Shown here in pieces: positions 9,352 through 17,886 of a DNA stretch of 64,000 nucleotides. How positions within the stretch are numbered: the first letter of the stretch is position 1; every line of letters starts with the position of its first letter. Source of the stretch: Vibrio diabolicus. Lineage in GTDB: Bacteria; Pseudomonadota; Gammaproteobacteria; Enterobacterales; Vibrionaceae. The stretch spans positions 124,001 through 188,000 of the forward strand of contig CCKK01000015.1 in assembly GCA_001048675.1 (NCBI GenBank), written 5' to 3'. A model generated the notes under the pieces. That model was not told where the DNA came from. It saw only the letters and a program-made list of their open reading frames with translations, and did not search any database. The position numbers and the translations under genes were made by a program.

Positions 9352-10416
9352 ATGACGGCTGACCAAAAATTCAAACACTGGATGCGAACTTTGATTGTCC
9401 TGTTCATCGTACTATTTTTGTACATTATCATTGCTGACCGCCACGCCCCCTTAACGACCGAAGGACGAGTGCAAGGATACGTTGTCCAAGTCGCGCCCGA
9501 GGTATCTGGTAAAGTGACCGACGTTCTCATCGAGAATAACCAGTCCGTTCAAAAAGGCGATGTGTTATTTACGATTGATGATCGTAAATACAAGATAGCG
9601 CTTGAACAGGCGGAGCTGTCTCTGCAATCCGCTTATGAAAAAGAAGCAACGCTGTATTCTCAACGCGAAGCCGCTCTTGCCAATATTGCCCGCGCACAAG
9701 CAACATTTGATAATGCACACCGCGAATACAACCGCTTACTGACGTTATCGAAGCAGAAAGTCATCTCTCAATCGACACTCGATAATGCCTTTGCCCAAAA
9801 TCAGGTATCACGTGCAGCGCTTAAAGCGGAACGACAAAACTTAAAAGTCATTGAGGCGCAATTAGGCGATCAAAAAGGTCAAAGCACCGCCGTTCGAATT
9901 GCCAAAAACGGCATCGAAAAGGCGCAACTTGATTTGGCAAATACCGCGGTACTCGCTCCCAGTGATGGTGTCGTGACCAACCTGCAACTAGAAGTTGGCA
10001 CGATGGCAAACACCAACATGCCATTGCTGACATTTGTACCAACAGGATCACTCTGGGTAGCCGCTGATTTTCGTGAAAAATCCGTCGCGAACGTAGACAA
10101 GACTTTCCACGCCTTGGTCACATTTGATGCCAACCCAGGTTCGGTGTACGACTTTGATTTAGCTAGCCGCGATTACGGCGTAGCAGCCGCACAACAAACA
10201 CCGAATGGCGCACTAACCAAAGTGGAAGTGAACAACCGCTGGGTACGTGATGCGCAGCGCACACGAGTGAACCTAACCAGCAGCGAAGAGTTGCCACCAG
10301 CACTGTTTGTCGGCTCTCGCGCTACCATTGTTTTGTACCCAGACAACAGCATTTTCTGGCAGTTGATGGCGCAAGCACAGATTCACCTCGCAAGCTGGTT
10401 CCACTTCATTTACTAG
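9352..10416 (+). CDS. HlyD-family efflux adaptor (membrane fusion protein)
   Basis: 354 residues from ATG 9352, which has a GGAA ribosome-binding motif just before it. A GTG 51 bases upstream would add 17 residues but overlaps the -10 element. There is one membrane helix near the N-terminus (about residues 14-32), then the split biotinyl-lipoyl domain (EGRVQGYVVQVAPEVSGKV and the later LAPSDGVVTNL) flanking a coiled-coil hairpin (about 80-190), and a beta-barrel tail. It is the EmrA/AaeA-type periplasmic adaptor. The partner inner membrane protein follows after 9 bases. Likely role: export of small aromatic acids or drugs, inferred from family only. Confidence 0.9.
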   Translation: MTADQKFKHWMRTLIVLFIVLFLYIIIADRHAPLTTEGRVQGYVVQVAPEVSGKVTDVLIENNQSVQKGDVLFTIDDRKYKIALEQAELSLQSAYEKEATLYSQREAALANIARAQATFDNAHREYNRLLTLSKQKVISQSTLDNAFAQNQVSRAALKAERQNLKVIEAQLGDQKGQSTAVRIAKNGIEKAQLDLANTAVLAPSDGVVTNLQLEVGTMANTNMPLLTFVPTGSLWVAADFREKSVANVDKTFHALVTFDANPGSVYDFDLASRDYGVAAAQQTPNGALTKVEVNNRWVRDAQRTRVNLTSSEELPPALFVGSRATIVLYPDNSIFWQLMAQAQIHLASWFHFIY

Positions 10417-10425
10417 GCGGCGACA

Positions 10426-11445
10426 ATGAAAACCTTACGAATTTGGTTCGGCTGCTCTTTAGGGCTCGCGCTAAGCATGATCTTCGGTTGGTCTTACGGA
10501 TTTTTTGCCATCATGATGCCGCTGTTTATTTTGGGCAGAATGGACCACTTTAATCTTTCGGCTTTATTGATTGTGTTTTTCTCTGCGGTGTGGACAACCA
10601 TACAAGCCACATTTTTACTGGAATACTTGCAGTTTCATCCAACATTAATGACCGTTGCCGTCGGAATCATGATGCTGTTCAAGTGCATTGCAATGATGAA
10701 CCAGAAAACCTATTTGTTTGGTTACATGGGGCTGTTGGTGGGTTCAATTGTGTTGAATTTTGCCAGCTATAACTTCATGGATATTGAAGAGTTCAACGTC
10801 AACATGTGGGTGATGGCGTTCAGCAATATTTTTGTTTGCGCATTCGCGTATTGGTTGTTCCCGGAGCCAAAATCCCCCGCCGAGCACATTGAGATGTCGA
10901 CCCCAGTGAAAAGCGATATCGACTACATCAGCCAAGTTGCCATGGGCTGGGTAGTGGCGATGGCGGCGTTTATCGTATTCCAAGTAGCGGACTTATATGA
11001 CTCGCTATCCGCACAAGCTTCCATTTTGATCATCCTAACCCCAATGACTTTAGCGGGCTCGCTCGCCATGGCAAAAATTCGCATCATCGGCACCGCACTA
11101 GGCTGCATCGCAGGGATGGCTGTTCAGCTCATATTGGGCAGTTGGTATGGGCATGGGCTACTCTTTTGGCTCGCCTTTACCATTGCTATGGGGCCATTCT
11201 GCTTATGGCTCACCAAGGGGCAAATTAAAGCGGCTATCGCGTTTTCTGCCATGTCCGCCCTATCGGTTCCGCTGACGACCTCATTGGTGCCAGAACAAAA
11301 AGACGCGTTCTTTTCAATCTTGTACCGTTTCAGCTCGATTTTCGTTGCGGTTCTGCTCACCGCGATGGTGATGTGGGTGGTGCATCACTGGATTCGTGTG
11401 ATGTTGCTAAAGCATCCTGAGATGAGGAATGTGGAGTTGAATTAA
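10426..11445 (+). CDS. DUF2955 / FUSC-like inner membrane transport protein
   Basis: 339 residues, strongly hydrophobic, with about ten predicted helices in two blocks separated by a short charged loop near residues 145-165 (FPEPKSPAEHIEMSTPVKS). Such proteins (DUF2955, related in layout to FUSC/AaeB-type transporters) are typically encoded directly after a HlyD adaptor, as here, and form the inner membrane part of an efflux pump. The substrate is not known. No outer membrane factor is encoded in this operon; a shared TolC would be needed. Confidence 0.85.
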   Translation: MKTLRIWFGCSLGLALSMIFGWSYGFFAIMMPLFILGRMDHFNLSALLIVFFSAVWTTIQATFLLEYLQFHPTLMTVAVGIMMLFKCIAMMNQKTYLFGYMGLLVGSIVLNFASYNFMDIEEFNVNMWVMAFSNIFVCAFAYWLFPEPKSPAEHIEMSTPVKSDIDYISQVAMGWVVAMAAFIVFQVADLYDSLSAQASILIILTPMTLAGSLAMAKIRIIGTALGCIAGMAVQLILGSWYGHGLLFWLAFTIAMGPFCLWLTKGQIKAAIAFSAMSALSVPLTTSLVPEQKDAFFSILYRFSSIFVAVLLTAMVMWVVHHWIRVMLLKHPEMRNVELN

Positions 11446-11479
11446 GCCTTGGCCGAGGGCTGAAAACGGAAAACAAACT

Positions 11480-11521
11480 ATGCCGCTCACTTTACTGCGA
11501 GTTACTGCGAGCGGCATTTTT
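11480..11521 (+). terminator. Rho-independent terminator
   Basis: ATGCCGCTC pairs with GAGCGGCAT (11480-11488 with 11509-11517), a 20-base loop, then a short T tract. It follows the efflux operon by about 35 bases. Confidence 0.75.
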
Positions 11522-11531
11522 ATTTAAAACG

Positions 11532-12231
11532 GTCATCCTGAACAGCGAGGAACGAGCGTGATTCAAGATTTACCCACCGAGAGCTTTGAAGTTCTTAGCT
11601 TATCGCCATCTCCCAGCGAGTTGTTAGCAGATTCCTAGTCTCGTCTAGACTCGCTGGAATGACCCAACTTTGAATACAAGCCAAATAGTTGGGTACGTGA
11701 GTAACGTATCTCTTAACAACCGTCATACTGAACAACGAGGGACGAGGTGATTCAGGATCGACCCACCGAGTGCTGTGAAGTTCTAAGGTTATAGCCATTT
11801 TCCAGTGAGTTGTAATCAGATTCCTAGTCTCGTTTAGACTCGCTGGAATGACCCAATCTTGGATACAAACCAAATAATTGGGTATGTGAGTAACGTATCT
11901 CCCAACATCCGTCATCCTGAACAACGAGGGACGAGGTGATTCAGGAGCTACCCACCGAGTGCTGTGAAGTTCTAAGGTTATCGCCATTTTCCAGTGAGTT
12001 GTTAGCAGATTCCTAGTCTCGCTTAGACTCGCTGGAATGACCCAACTTTGGATACAAACCAAATAGTTGTGTACATGAGTAACGTATATCTCAACAACCG
12101 TCATCCTGAACAGCGAGGGACGAGCGTGATTCAGGATCTACTAACCACGTGCTTTGAAGTGCGAAAGTTATCGCTATTTCCCAGCGAGCTGTTAGCAGGT
12201 TCCTAGTATCACTTAAACTCGCTGGAATGAC
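11532..12231. repeat. Four tandem copies of a ~189-bp intergenic repeat
   Basis: Copies begin at 11532, 11722, 11911 and 12100 (spacing 190, 189, 189). Each has a ~131-bp core that starts with GTCATCCTGAACAGCGAGG-like sequence and ends with CTCGCTGGAATGAC, so the core ends are imperfect inverted repeats (GTCAT...AGCGAG against its complement). A ~58-bp linker containing CAAATAGTTGGGTA separates the cores. Because 189 is divisible by three, a 169-codon frame stays open on the minus strand (11595-12104), but it is only the repeat read in triplicate and I do not call it a gene. The cores look like a miniature-inverted-repeat type element that has been amplified in tandem. Confidence 0.9.
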
Positions 12232-12270
12232 CCTAACTTTAGTTTATGGTGTCGAGCCCAAGTCTTAATA

Positions 12271-13299
12271 TCAACCCACCAACTCTTTACGAATGATCTC
12301 CGCTCCCGCACTTAGCGCATTGAGCTTAGCGGTTGATACTTCACGAGACAAAGGCGCCATACCACAGTTGGTACATGGGTAAAGCTTGTCGGCATCAACG
12401 TATTTCAATGCCTCTCGCAGTGTATTCGCCACTTCTTCTGGCGTTTCAATCTCGTTGGTTGCTACATCAATTGCACCAACCATCACTTTCTTACCGCGAA
12501 TCAACTCAAGCAACTCAATAGGCACTCGTGAGTTATGACATTCGAGCGAGATAATATCGATATTCGACTGCTGCAATTTAGGGAATACTTCTTCGTATTG
12601 TCGCCATTCAGTGCCTAGCGTTTGCTTCCAATCCGTGTTCGCTTTGATGCCGTAGCCATAGCAGATATGCACCGCCGTTTCACATTTCAGCCCTTCAATC
12701 GCACGCTCTAAACATGCAATGCCCCACTCGTTCACATCATCGAAAAACACATTGAACGCAGGCTCATCAAACTGAATGATGTCGACACCTGCCGCTTCAA
12801 GCTCTTTCGCTTCTTGATTGAGGATCTTTGCAAATTCCCAAGCCAGCTTTTCACGGCTACCGTAATGATCATCATAAAGCGTGTCGATCATCGTCATAGG
12901 GCCTGGCAGCGCCCACTTGATAGGTTGCTTAGTTTGCTCACGCAAGAACTTTGCATCTTCAACAAACACGGGCTTTGTGCGGCTTACTGGGCCAACCACA
13001 GTCGGAACACTTGCTTCATAACGGTTGCGAATGGTCACCGTTTTACGGTTTTCAAAATCTACGCCGCTTAAATGCTCAATAAAGGTCGTCACAAAATGTT
13101 GGCGAGTTTGCTCACCATCACTGACGATATCAACGCCTGCCAGTTCTTGTTCTTGCAAAGCGACACGTAGCGCATCGCGTTTGCCATCAATCAGTTCTTC
13201 ACCTTGCAGTTTCCACGGTGACCAAAGTTTTTCTGGTTCGGCCAGCCAAGAAGGTTTCGGTAAGCTGCCAGCCGTTGAAGTCGGTAATAGTGTTTTCAT
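12271..13299 (-). CDS. mesD: Core (MetE C-terminal-type) methionine synthase MesD
   Basis: 342 residues from ATG 13299 (AAGGA 6-8 bases before it; an ATG two codons earlier is too close to that motif). The protein corresponds to the catalytic C-terminal half of cobalamin-independent methionine synthase, without the N-terminal folate-binding half of full-length MetE (about 755 residues). The zinc ligands of MetE can be placed: HIC (His and Cys, near residue 210), the Glu of SLECHNS (about 255) and the Cys of TNCGM (about 318). It lies 25 bases after a DUF1852 gene. MesD of Acinetobacter has been reported to need the DUF1852 protein MesX to make methionine. It should therefore methylate homocysteine; the methyl donor is not evident from the sequence. 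Confidence 0.85.
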   Translation of the reverse strand: MKTLLPTSTAGSLPKPSWLAEPEKLWSPWKLQGEELIDGKRDALRVALQEQELAGVDIVSDGEQTRQHFVTTFIEHLSGVDFENRKTVTIRNRYEASVPTVVGPVSRTKPVFVEDAKFLREQTKQPIKWALPGPMTMIDTLYDDHYGSREKLAWEFAKILNQEAKELEAAGVDIIQFDEPAFNVFFDDVNEWGIACLERAIEGLKCETAVHICYGYGIKANTDWKQTLGTEWRQYEEVFPKLQQSNIDIISLECHNSRVPIELLELIRGKKVMVGAIDVATNEIETPEEVANTLREALKYVDADKLYPCTNCGMAPLSREVSTAKLNALSAGAEIIRKELVG

Positions 13300-13329
13300 C
13301 GTCATTCCTTTCTAGATTCTCGTTGTCGA

Positions 13330-14304
13330 TTACGCGTAGTTTGCAGACCATTGTTCAAGCACAGATTGATAAGGTTTGATGAAATGCTCCTCGGCAAATT
13401 TTCCTTGTTCAATAGCCAGTTGGCTGCGCTCTTCTCGGTCGTAAACGATTTGAGTTAGCGAGTGGTCTAGGTTTTTTAGGTTTGGCTGGTAGCAATTACC
13501 GGCAACCGCGTTGGCATTGTAAATCTCAGGTCGGTAAATCTTCTGGAATGTCTCCATCGTGCTTATCGTGCTGATAAGCTCTAGGTTTGAGTAGTCGTTC
13601 AGCAAGTCACCGAAGAAATAGAATGCCAATGGTGCGACACTGTTTGGTGGCATAAAGTAGCGCACCTGTAAGCCCATCTTTTTGAAGTACTGCTCCGTCA
13701 ACGAAGATTCGTTCGGCTGATATTCAAAGCCCAAAACAGGATGTTGATTTTCTGTGCGTCGGTATACTTTGTTGTCCGATACGCTCAAACAAATCACAGG
13801 CAGCTTTTTGAAATGCTGTTTGTAAGACTCAGAATTAACGAAAGCTTTGAACAGTTTGCCATGCAAATCACCGAAGTTAGCTGGGATGCTGAAACGTGGC
13901 TGGTTTTTGTTGTGGTCCAACAGCAAAACGCTAAAGTCGTAATCACGAACGTATGAAGAGAAGTTGTTGCCCACAATGCCTTCGATGCGCTCGTTAGTGT
14001 TGTGGTCAACAATGTTGGTTTTGAGCACTTCAATTGATGGGAAGGCTTCGCCACTGCCTTGGATATCCATATCAACAGAGATGATTTCAAGCTCTACTGA
14101 GTAGCGGTCACCTTGAGCATTATCCCAATGTGCCAACGCATTAAAACGATTGTCGATCATTCGGAGTGCATTGCGCAGATTCTCTCGGCGGTAGTTTCCG
14201 CGAGCCAGATTAGCAAAGTTGGTAGTGATTCGCGTGTTGTCTGATGGTTGGTAATTCTCATCAAAGCGAATGCTTTTGATAGCAAATGTGAAATCGTTAT
14301 TCAT
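13330..14304 (-). CDS. mesX: DUF1852 protein MesX, partner of MesD
   Basis: 324 residues, soluble, no signal peptide or membrane helix. The N-terminus (FTFAIKSIRFDENYQPSDNT) and the rest match my memory of DUF1852, a family almost always found beside core-MetE methionine synthases. Its partner mesD follows on the same strand, so the two form an operon with mesX first. Reported genetics in other proteobacteria show MesX is needed for MesD-dependent methionine synthesis; its chemistry is not established as far as I know. A good AAGGA lies upstream of the ATG. A MetR-type palindrome is found 221-233 bases upstream. Confidence 0.85.
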   Translation of the reverse strand: MNNDFTFAIKSIRFDENYQPSDNTRITTNFANLARGNYRRENLRNALRMIDNRFNALAHWDNAQGDRYSVELEIISVDMDIQGSGEAFPSIEVLKTNIVDHNTNERIEGIVGNNFSSYVRDYDFSVLLLDHNKNQPRFSIPANFGDLHGKLFKAFVNSESYKQHFKKLPVICLSVSDNKVYRRTENQHPVLGFEYQPNESSLTEQYFKKMGLQVRYFMPPNSVAPLAFYFFGDLLNDYSNLELISTISTMETFQKIYRPEIYNANAVAGNCYQPNLKNLDHSLTQIVYDREERSQLAIEQGKFAEEHFIKPYQSVLEQWSANYA

Positions 14305-15417
14305 CGTGAGTTGGTATCCTATTTCCTTAGATAAAGCAGACTTTTCCTAACTCTGTGCATGGGGACATTTTTGTTTTTTGGTTTTCCCAATCGTTAGGTT
14401 GCACAGCACTTACGACGAACAGTTAGTACTAAAAATGACGGTCGCAGTGACTAACACCAGAGCAGTCCTTTTTTTATACTTGCTTCACGAGTTGAGTAAT
14501 ATTGGTATTGTTTCACATTGAACATGAAAGAAATTCATAGTGGGAGTTCCAACCCAGAGGGAACTATCGTAGATACTGTTTTTCATTGACACCAATACAC
14601 GTAACTTGGCGAGCATATTGCCAATATGTGTAATTAAGAAACTGATAAGGGATTAACAGTACGTAAACCAGTTTTAAGCCTAGAAAACGCATTGTATAAA
14701 CAAGACACTACCTGGAATATAGGACAGCGTAGCTTAAATAGCACTTTTTCACACTCCATAATTTATTCAAGCATTCGTTTAATTAAAAGTACCTTACACT
14801 TTATATCCTCGGAAACATGATTATTTAATTATCTTATTTATTTCTTTTCCTATATTTACCATCTAAAACGTAAAGTTTAATTTTTCTGTTTTAAAAGAAC
14901 ATATATCCTCATACACGAATATGACAAATTCATTGACGGACTTTGTCACCCAACCATTACATTAAGCTCGAAAAAAAACCAATAACAAAACAAATATAAA
15001 CTACTGTTTTAATTTAAATTAAATTCAGAAATCCGTAATGAACACATAACGATACTTTACTTAGTTTTGCATAACAAAAACCTCAACAACAACATGGTTA
15101 ACACTTATAAATTTCACTTCTGTCAATAAGAAAACTTAAGCATAACATTAGAAAAATAAAATTAAGTAATAACTTAAAAAGGTAAGACTTAATAACCACA
15201 TTCTTATTTATTATAGTTGATTAATGAATTTAAAAACTATGAGACATTAATCCCACGAATCTATACTTTTCCTTTTTTTATTAAAAAACAAGATGCAATA
15301 TTTCACCGCTCAATTATTGAGCACTAATTAATAACCAGTCCATAATTATAAAACACCCATAGAGTTATTGTTAAAACCCAATAATAACCTTTATCGGCTG
15401 ACTAATAGGAAACAACA
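14305..15417. other. Long AT-rich intergenic region before the leukocidin-like toxin
   Basis: About 1.1 kb without a credible gene on either strand. The half next to the toxin (about 14700-15417) is very AT-rich with many A and T runs, the kind of DNA that H-NS binds. The half next to mesX holds the mesX leader and a MetR-like site. I see no cobalamin or SAM riboswitch pattern and no MetJ box array. Confidence 0.6.
14525..14537. promoter_or_regulatory. MetR-like binding site
   Basis: TGAA-AGAAA-TTCA fits the MetR consensus TGAA-N5-TTCA exactly. It is about 220 bases upstream of mesX, which is far for direct activation, but the only methionine gene in the vicinity is this operon. An 8-base palindrome occurs by chance fairly often in AT-rich DNA. 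Confidence 0.35.
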
Positions 15418-16335
15418 ATGGAAAAACAGCATCTTTCCGCGAGTATTATCGCGCTCGCATTACTTGGTTCTCTAACTCCAGCACATGCTGAAGATACATT
15501 AAAAGCTTACACTTCGACCTTGCTACAGCTCGATGATAGCGATGCACGCTCGAAGAAAATCCGCTTAATTTACTCCTTAGAAAATGTCTGGAATCAATCT
15601 TTGCTGCCGAATGGAGCTAAGGAAGCCAAGTTGCTTCTAAACGGAGGTTCTGGTTTCGACATGACTAATGTACCGAATAAAGAGCAGATCTATGGTTTTG
15701 CCACCGGTGGAGACTACCGTTACACAATCCCAACAGCCTTTAAACTGGCACTGAGTTATTTAAATGGTGCCCCTTTACGTCATATGAGCCATGCTCCAGA
15801 AAACACTATTGCAACAGCATCCGTAAGTGAGTCTCTGGACTTTAATCTTGGCTTCAGTGCTTCTGATTCTCCAAATATTAGCGGTGGGATCTCCTGGAGC
15901 AACCGTGTAACTTACGATCAACCAGAATTTCAGACGGTGGCTGATTTTGATCAGACCAATGAGAGCATTAATTGGCTTATCGAAAACCAGACTATCCGCC
16001 ACAATACTCCACCTAAAGACTGGTTATTGTACCGTTGGACCAGCTGTGACATGGGCAACCTAATTGACTATAGCGAATTACCTGTCGTGATGCGATCTGA
16101 CTTTAAACCGCAAGTCGGTGTTGTATATCGAAAAAATGATATTCAAGATGGCCTAGATACGTCAGAAGTCAAGCTGGTTGCAGGTTGGCGAAAAACCAAT
16201 TACTACTTTGGTCGTGACTGGTGTAGCTGGTATACCACCCCAGAAAATACCTGGAAGAAAAATCGTGATAGCAGTCAATGGACAGAGACTAGCCGAGCCG
16301 TAACTATCTCTTGGAATGACGCGCTCTACCACTAA
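15418..16335 (+). CDS. Leukocidin-family beta-barrel pore-forming toxin (secreted)
   Basis: 305 residues starting at ATG with AGGAAA 6 bases before it. A Sec signal peptide (residues 1-24, cleavage after AHA) is evident. The centre (SVSESLDFNLGFSASDSP followed by SGGISWSNRVTYDQ, about residues 138-170) has the serine/glycine-rich alternating pattern of the stem and strands of the leukocidin/alpha-hemolysin/V. cholerae cytolysin family. The C-terminal part (PVVMRSDFKPQVGVVYRKN ... TISWND) matches the rim/cap strands of that family. It is about the size of staphylococcal toxins and lacks the pro-domain and lectin domains of V. cholerae cytolysin. It would be secreted, bind host membranes and form oligomeric pores. 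Target cells and activity are inferred. Confidence 0.8.
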   Translation: MEKQHLSASIIALALLGSLTPAHAEDTLKAYTSTLLQLDDSDARSKKIRLIYSLENVWNQSLLPNGAKEAKLLLNGGSGFDMTNVPNKEQIYGFATGGDYRYTIPTAFKLALSYLNGAPLRHMSHAPENTIATASVSESLDFNLGFSASDSPNISGGISWSNRVTYDQPEFQTVADFDQTNESINWLIENQTIRHNTPPKDWLLYRWTSCDMGNLIDYSELPVVMRSDFKPQVGVVYRKNDIQDGLDTSEVKLVAGWRKTNYYFGRDWCSWYTTPENTWKKNRDSSQWTETSRAVTISWNDALYH

Positions 16336-16346
16336 CTTATTAGCCT

Positions 16347-16373
16347 GCGGCCACGGAATGAATAAGTGGCCGC
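16347..16373 (+). terminator. Hairpin between toxin and downstream gene
   Basis: Perfect 8-bp GC-rich stem GCGGCCAC/GTGGCCGC (16347-16354 with 16366-16373) with an 11-base loop and no proper T tract. It is more likely an attenuator or mRNA-stabilising hairpin that favours toxin expression over the next gene. Confidence 0.5.
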
Positions 16374-16403
16374 CGTATTTACTAATGAAATAAACGGTAA
16401 GAC

Positions 16404-17087
16404 ATGACAAGTAATAAAAAACTCTTGACTGGATCGGCGCTAGCACTTGGTGCAGTACTCGCCATATTTCTAATTAATTCAAATAACAAGAATTCCCAGA
16501 GCGATTCTGTTGCAAGCTTTGACGAGCAAATCAAGACAGAGAAAACTGAGACAAGAAGTGTAACGCCTCCTGAGAGCGATGCTGCTCAAGAGGTGGTTAC
16601 CGTTCCAACACCACAGAATGACAATGACGCTACTTCCGACGTCATTCCAGCTACACCTTGGATATCTGCCCCATTAAATGAATTGAGCAATGAACTGTAC
16701 GATTTTATTGAAGCTGAACAGGTAAGTTATATCAGTACAACCGACTATCCATTCGACGAGCAAAAGCAAGAACAATTGCGAACATTAGCGAAACAAGGGG
16801 TTCCTATCTTGTTTGACAACACGGAATCATCCTATTTGGATAGTTACGGTGTCAGCGAAACCAAAGTGGTTTCAGAGTATTTTGGTACGGCGTCTGAAGG
16901 TGATGTCATCATTGCTACCGGAGTACAGAATGAGGATGGCAGCATTCATTATCTGGTTTTGCCTTTGAAGAGCAAAGATCTCAACGATAACAGTAAATTG
17001 ATTGAGGACACTAAGCTCGCAATCACTCTACTTAAAGAACAAAAGCATGACTTGATAAAAGAGAGACAAAGCGAACATCGCGAATAA
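16404..17087 (+). CDS. Membrane-anchored protein of unknown function, cotranscribed with the toxin
   Basis: 227 residues. An N-terminal hydrophobic segment (about residues 7-25) is followed by a low-complexity, acidic and proline/threonine-rich linker (about 28-80) and a folded region (about 85-215) that I do not recognise. The segment lacks a lipobox cysteine, so it is a signal anchor or an uncleaved signal peptide rather than a lipoprotein. It lies 68 bases after the toxin on the same strand, with only a hairpin between. Possible roles are toxin chaperone, self-protection or an unrelated envelope protein; none is supported by a motif. The gene ends just before a strong terminator. Confidence 0.75.
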   Translation: MTSNKKLLTGSALALGAVLAIFLINSNNKNSQSDSVASFDEQIKTEKTETRSVTPPESDAAQEVVTVPTPQNDNDATSDVIPATPWISAPLNELSNELYDFIEAEQVSYISTTDYPFDEQKQEQLRTLAKQGVPILFDNTESSYLDSYGVSETKVVSEYFGTASEGDVIIATGVQNEDGSIHYLVLPLKSKDLNDNSKLIEDTKLAITLLKEQKHDLIKERQSEHRE

Positions 17088-17092
17088 AAATA

Positions 17093-17131
17093 AAGGAAGA
17101 TAGCTTCTCCTATTCCATGGCTATCTTCCTT
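17093..17131. terminator. Hairpin between the toxin operon and the convergent export operon
   Basis: Perfect 12-bp stem AAGGAAGATAGC/GCTATCTTCCTT (17093-17104 with 17120-17131), 15-base loop. It lies between two converging operons, but there is no run of T on the plus strand, so strength is uncertain. Confidence 0.6.
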
Positions 17132-17165
17132 AAAGTAACTCCAGTCTCAATCAAGAAAAATTCAT

Positions 17166-17864
17166 TTATCTTCCCTCCGGAGCTCTATCCGAAATCACCT
17201 TGCCATCTTTGATCGTGATGATGCGTTTGGTGCGTTCTGCTAAAGCATTATCATGGGTAACGATTATCAGCGTTCTACCTTCGGCGTGGAGTTGGTTGAA
17301 CAAGGCTTCAATCTCTGCGCCGGATTTTGAATCCAATGCACCCGTTGGCTCATCCGCTAAGATGATTTGCGGATCGTTGACCAAGGCTCTTGCAATCGCA
17401 ACTCTCTGCTTTTGACCACCAGAAAGCTGGTTTGGTTTATGATCTAAACGATCCCCTAGCCCGACTTGCTCTAGCAATTTAGCAGCGCGCTGTCGACGTT
17501 CTTTGGCTTTGATGCCAGAGTAAACCAACGGCAGTGCCACGTTATCGAGCGCCGTCGCGTATTCCAATAAGTTAAAGCTTTGGAAGACAAATCCAATCTT
17601 TTGGTTACGAATGCCAGCCAGCTCATTCGCACTTAAACTTGCGACGTTTTGGCCGCCAAGTTGGTACTCGCCATCAGTGGGCTTATCTAAACAGCCGAGC
17701 ATGTTCATCAACGTTGATTTACCCGAACCGGACGGGCCAAGAATCGAAAGAAACTCGCCTTGATTAATGGTTAAGTCAACGCCGTCTAACGCGCGAACTT
17801 CCGCCTCCCCGCTTGAGTAGTATTTACAGATGTTGGTCAGCTCAACAAGCGGCTTGTTCGACAT
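17166..17864 (-). CDS. ABC transporter ATP-binding protein (MacB/LolD type)
   Basis: 232 residues from ATG 17864, which has GGAGAG just upstream; the frame remains open further upstream but that part overlaps the permease gene and is not needed. All ABC motifs are present: Walker A GPSGSGKST, the Q loop, signature LSGGQKQRVAIARAL, Walker B IILADEPTGAL and the switch histidine in VTHD. Closest in type to the MacB/LolD/FtsE group, which drives mechanotransmission across the envelope rather than moving substrate through the membrane. It is the last gene of the export operon and should power the two FtsX-like permeases encoded before it. Confidence 0.93.
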   Translation of the reverse strand: MSNKPLVELTNICKYYSSGEAEVRALDGVDLTINQGEFLSILGPSGSGKSTLMNMLGCLDKPTDGEYQLGGQNVASLSANELAGIRNQKIGFVFQSFNLLEYATALDNVALPLVYSGIKAKERRQRAAKLLEQVGLGDRLDHKPNQLSGGQKQRVAIARALVNDPQIILADEPTGALDSKSGAEIEALFNQLHAEGRTLIIVTHDNALAERTKRIITIKDGKVISDRAPEGR

Positions 17865-17886
17865 GTTCTCTCCAGAGTTATTGTTG

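Noticed and set aside
11595..12104. 169-codon open frame on the minus strand across the tandem repeats
   Set aside because: Its residues repeat with the DNA period of 63 codons, it has no ribosome-binding site or family similarity, and it exists only because the period is a multiple of three.
14305..15417. Cobalamin or SAM riboswitch in front of mesX
   Set aside because: No matching conserved box or plausible pairing pattern was found; only short hairpins of the kind expected by chance in AT-rich DNA.
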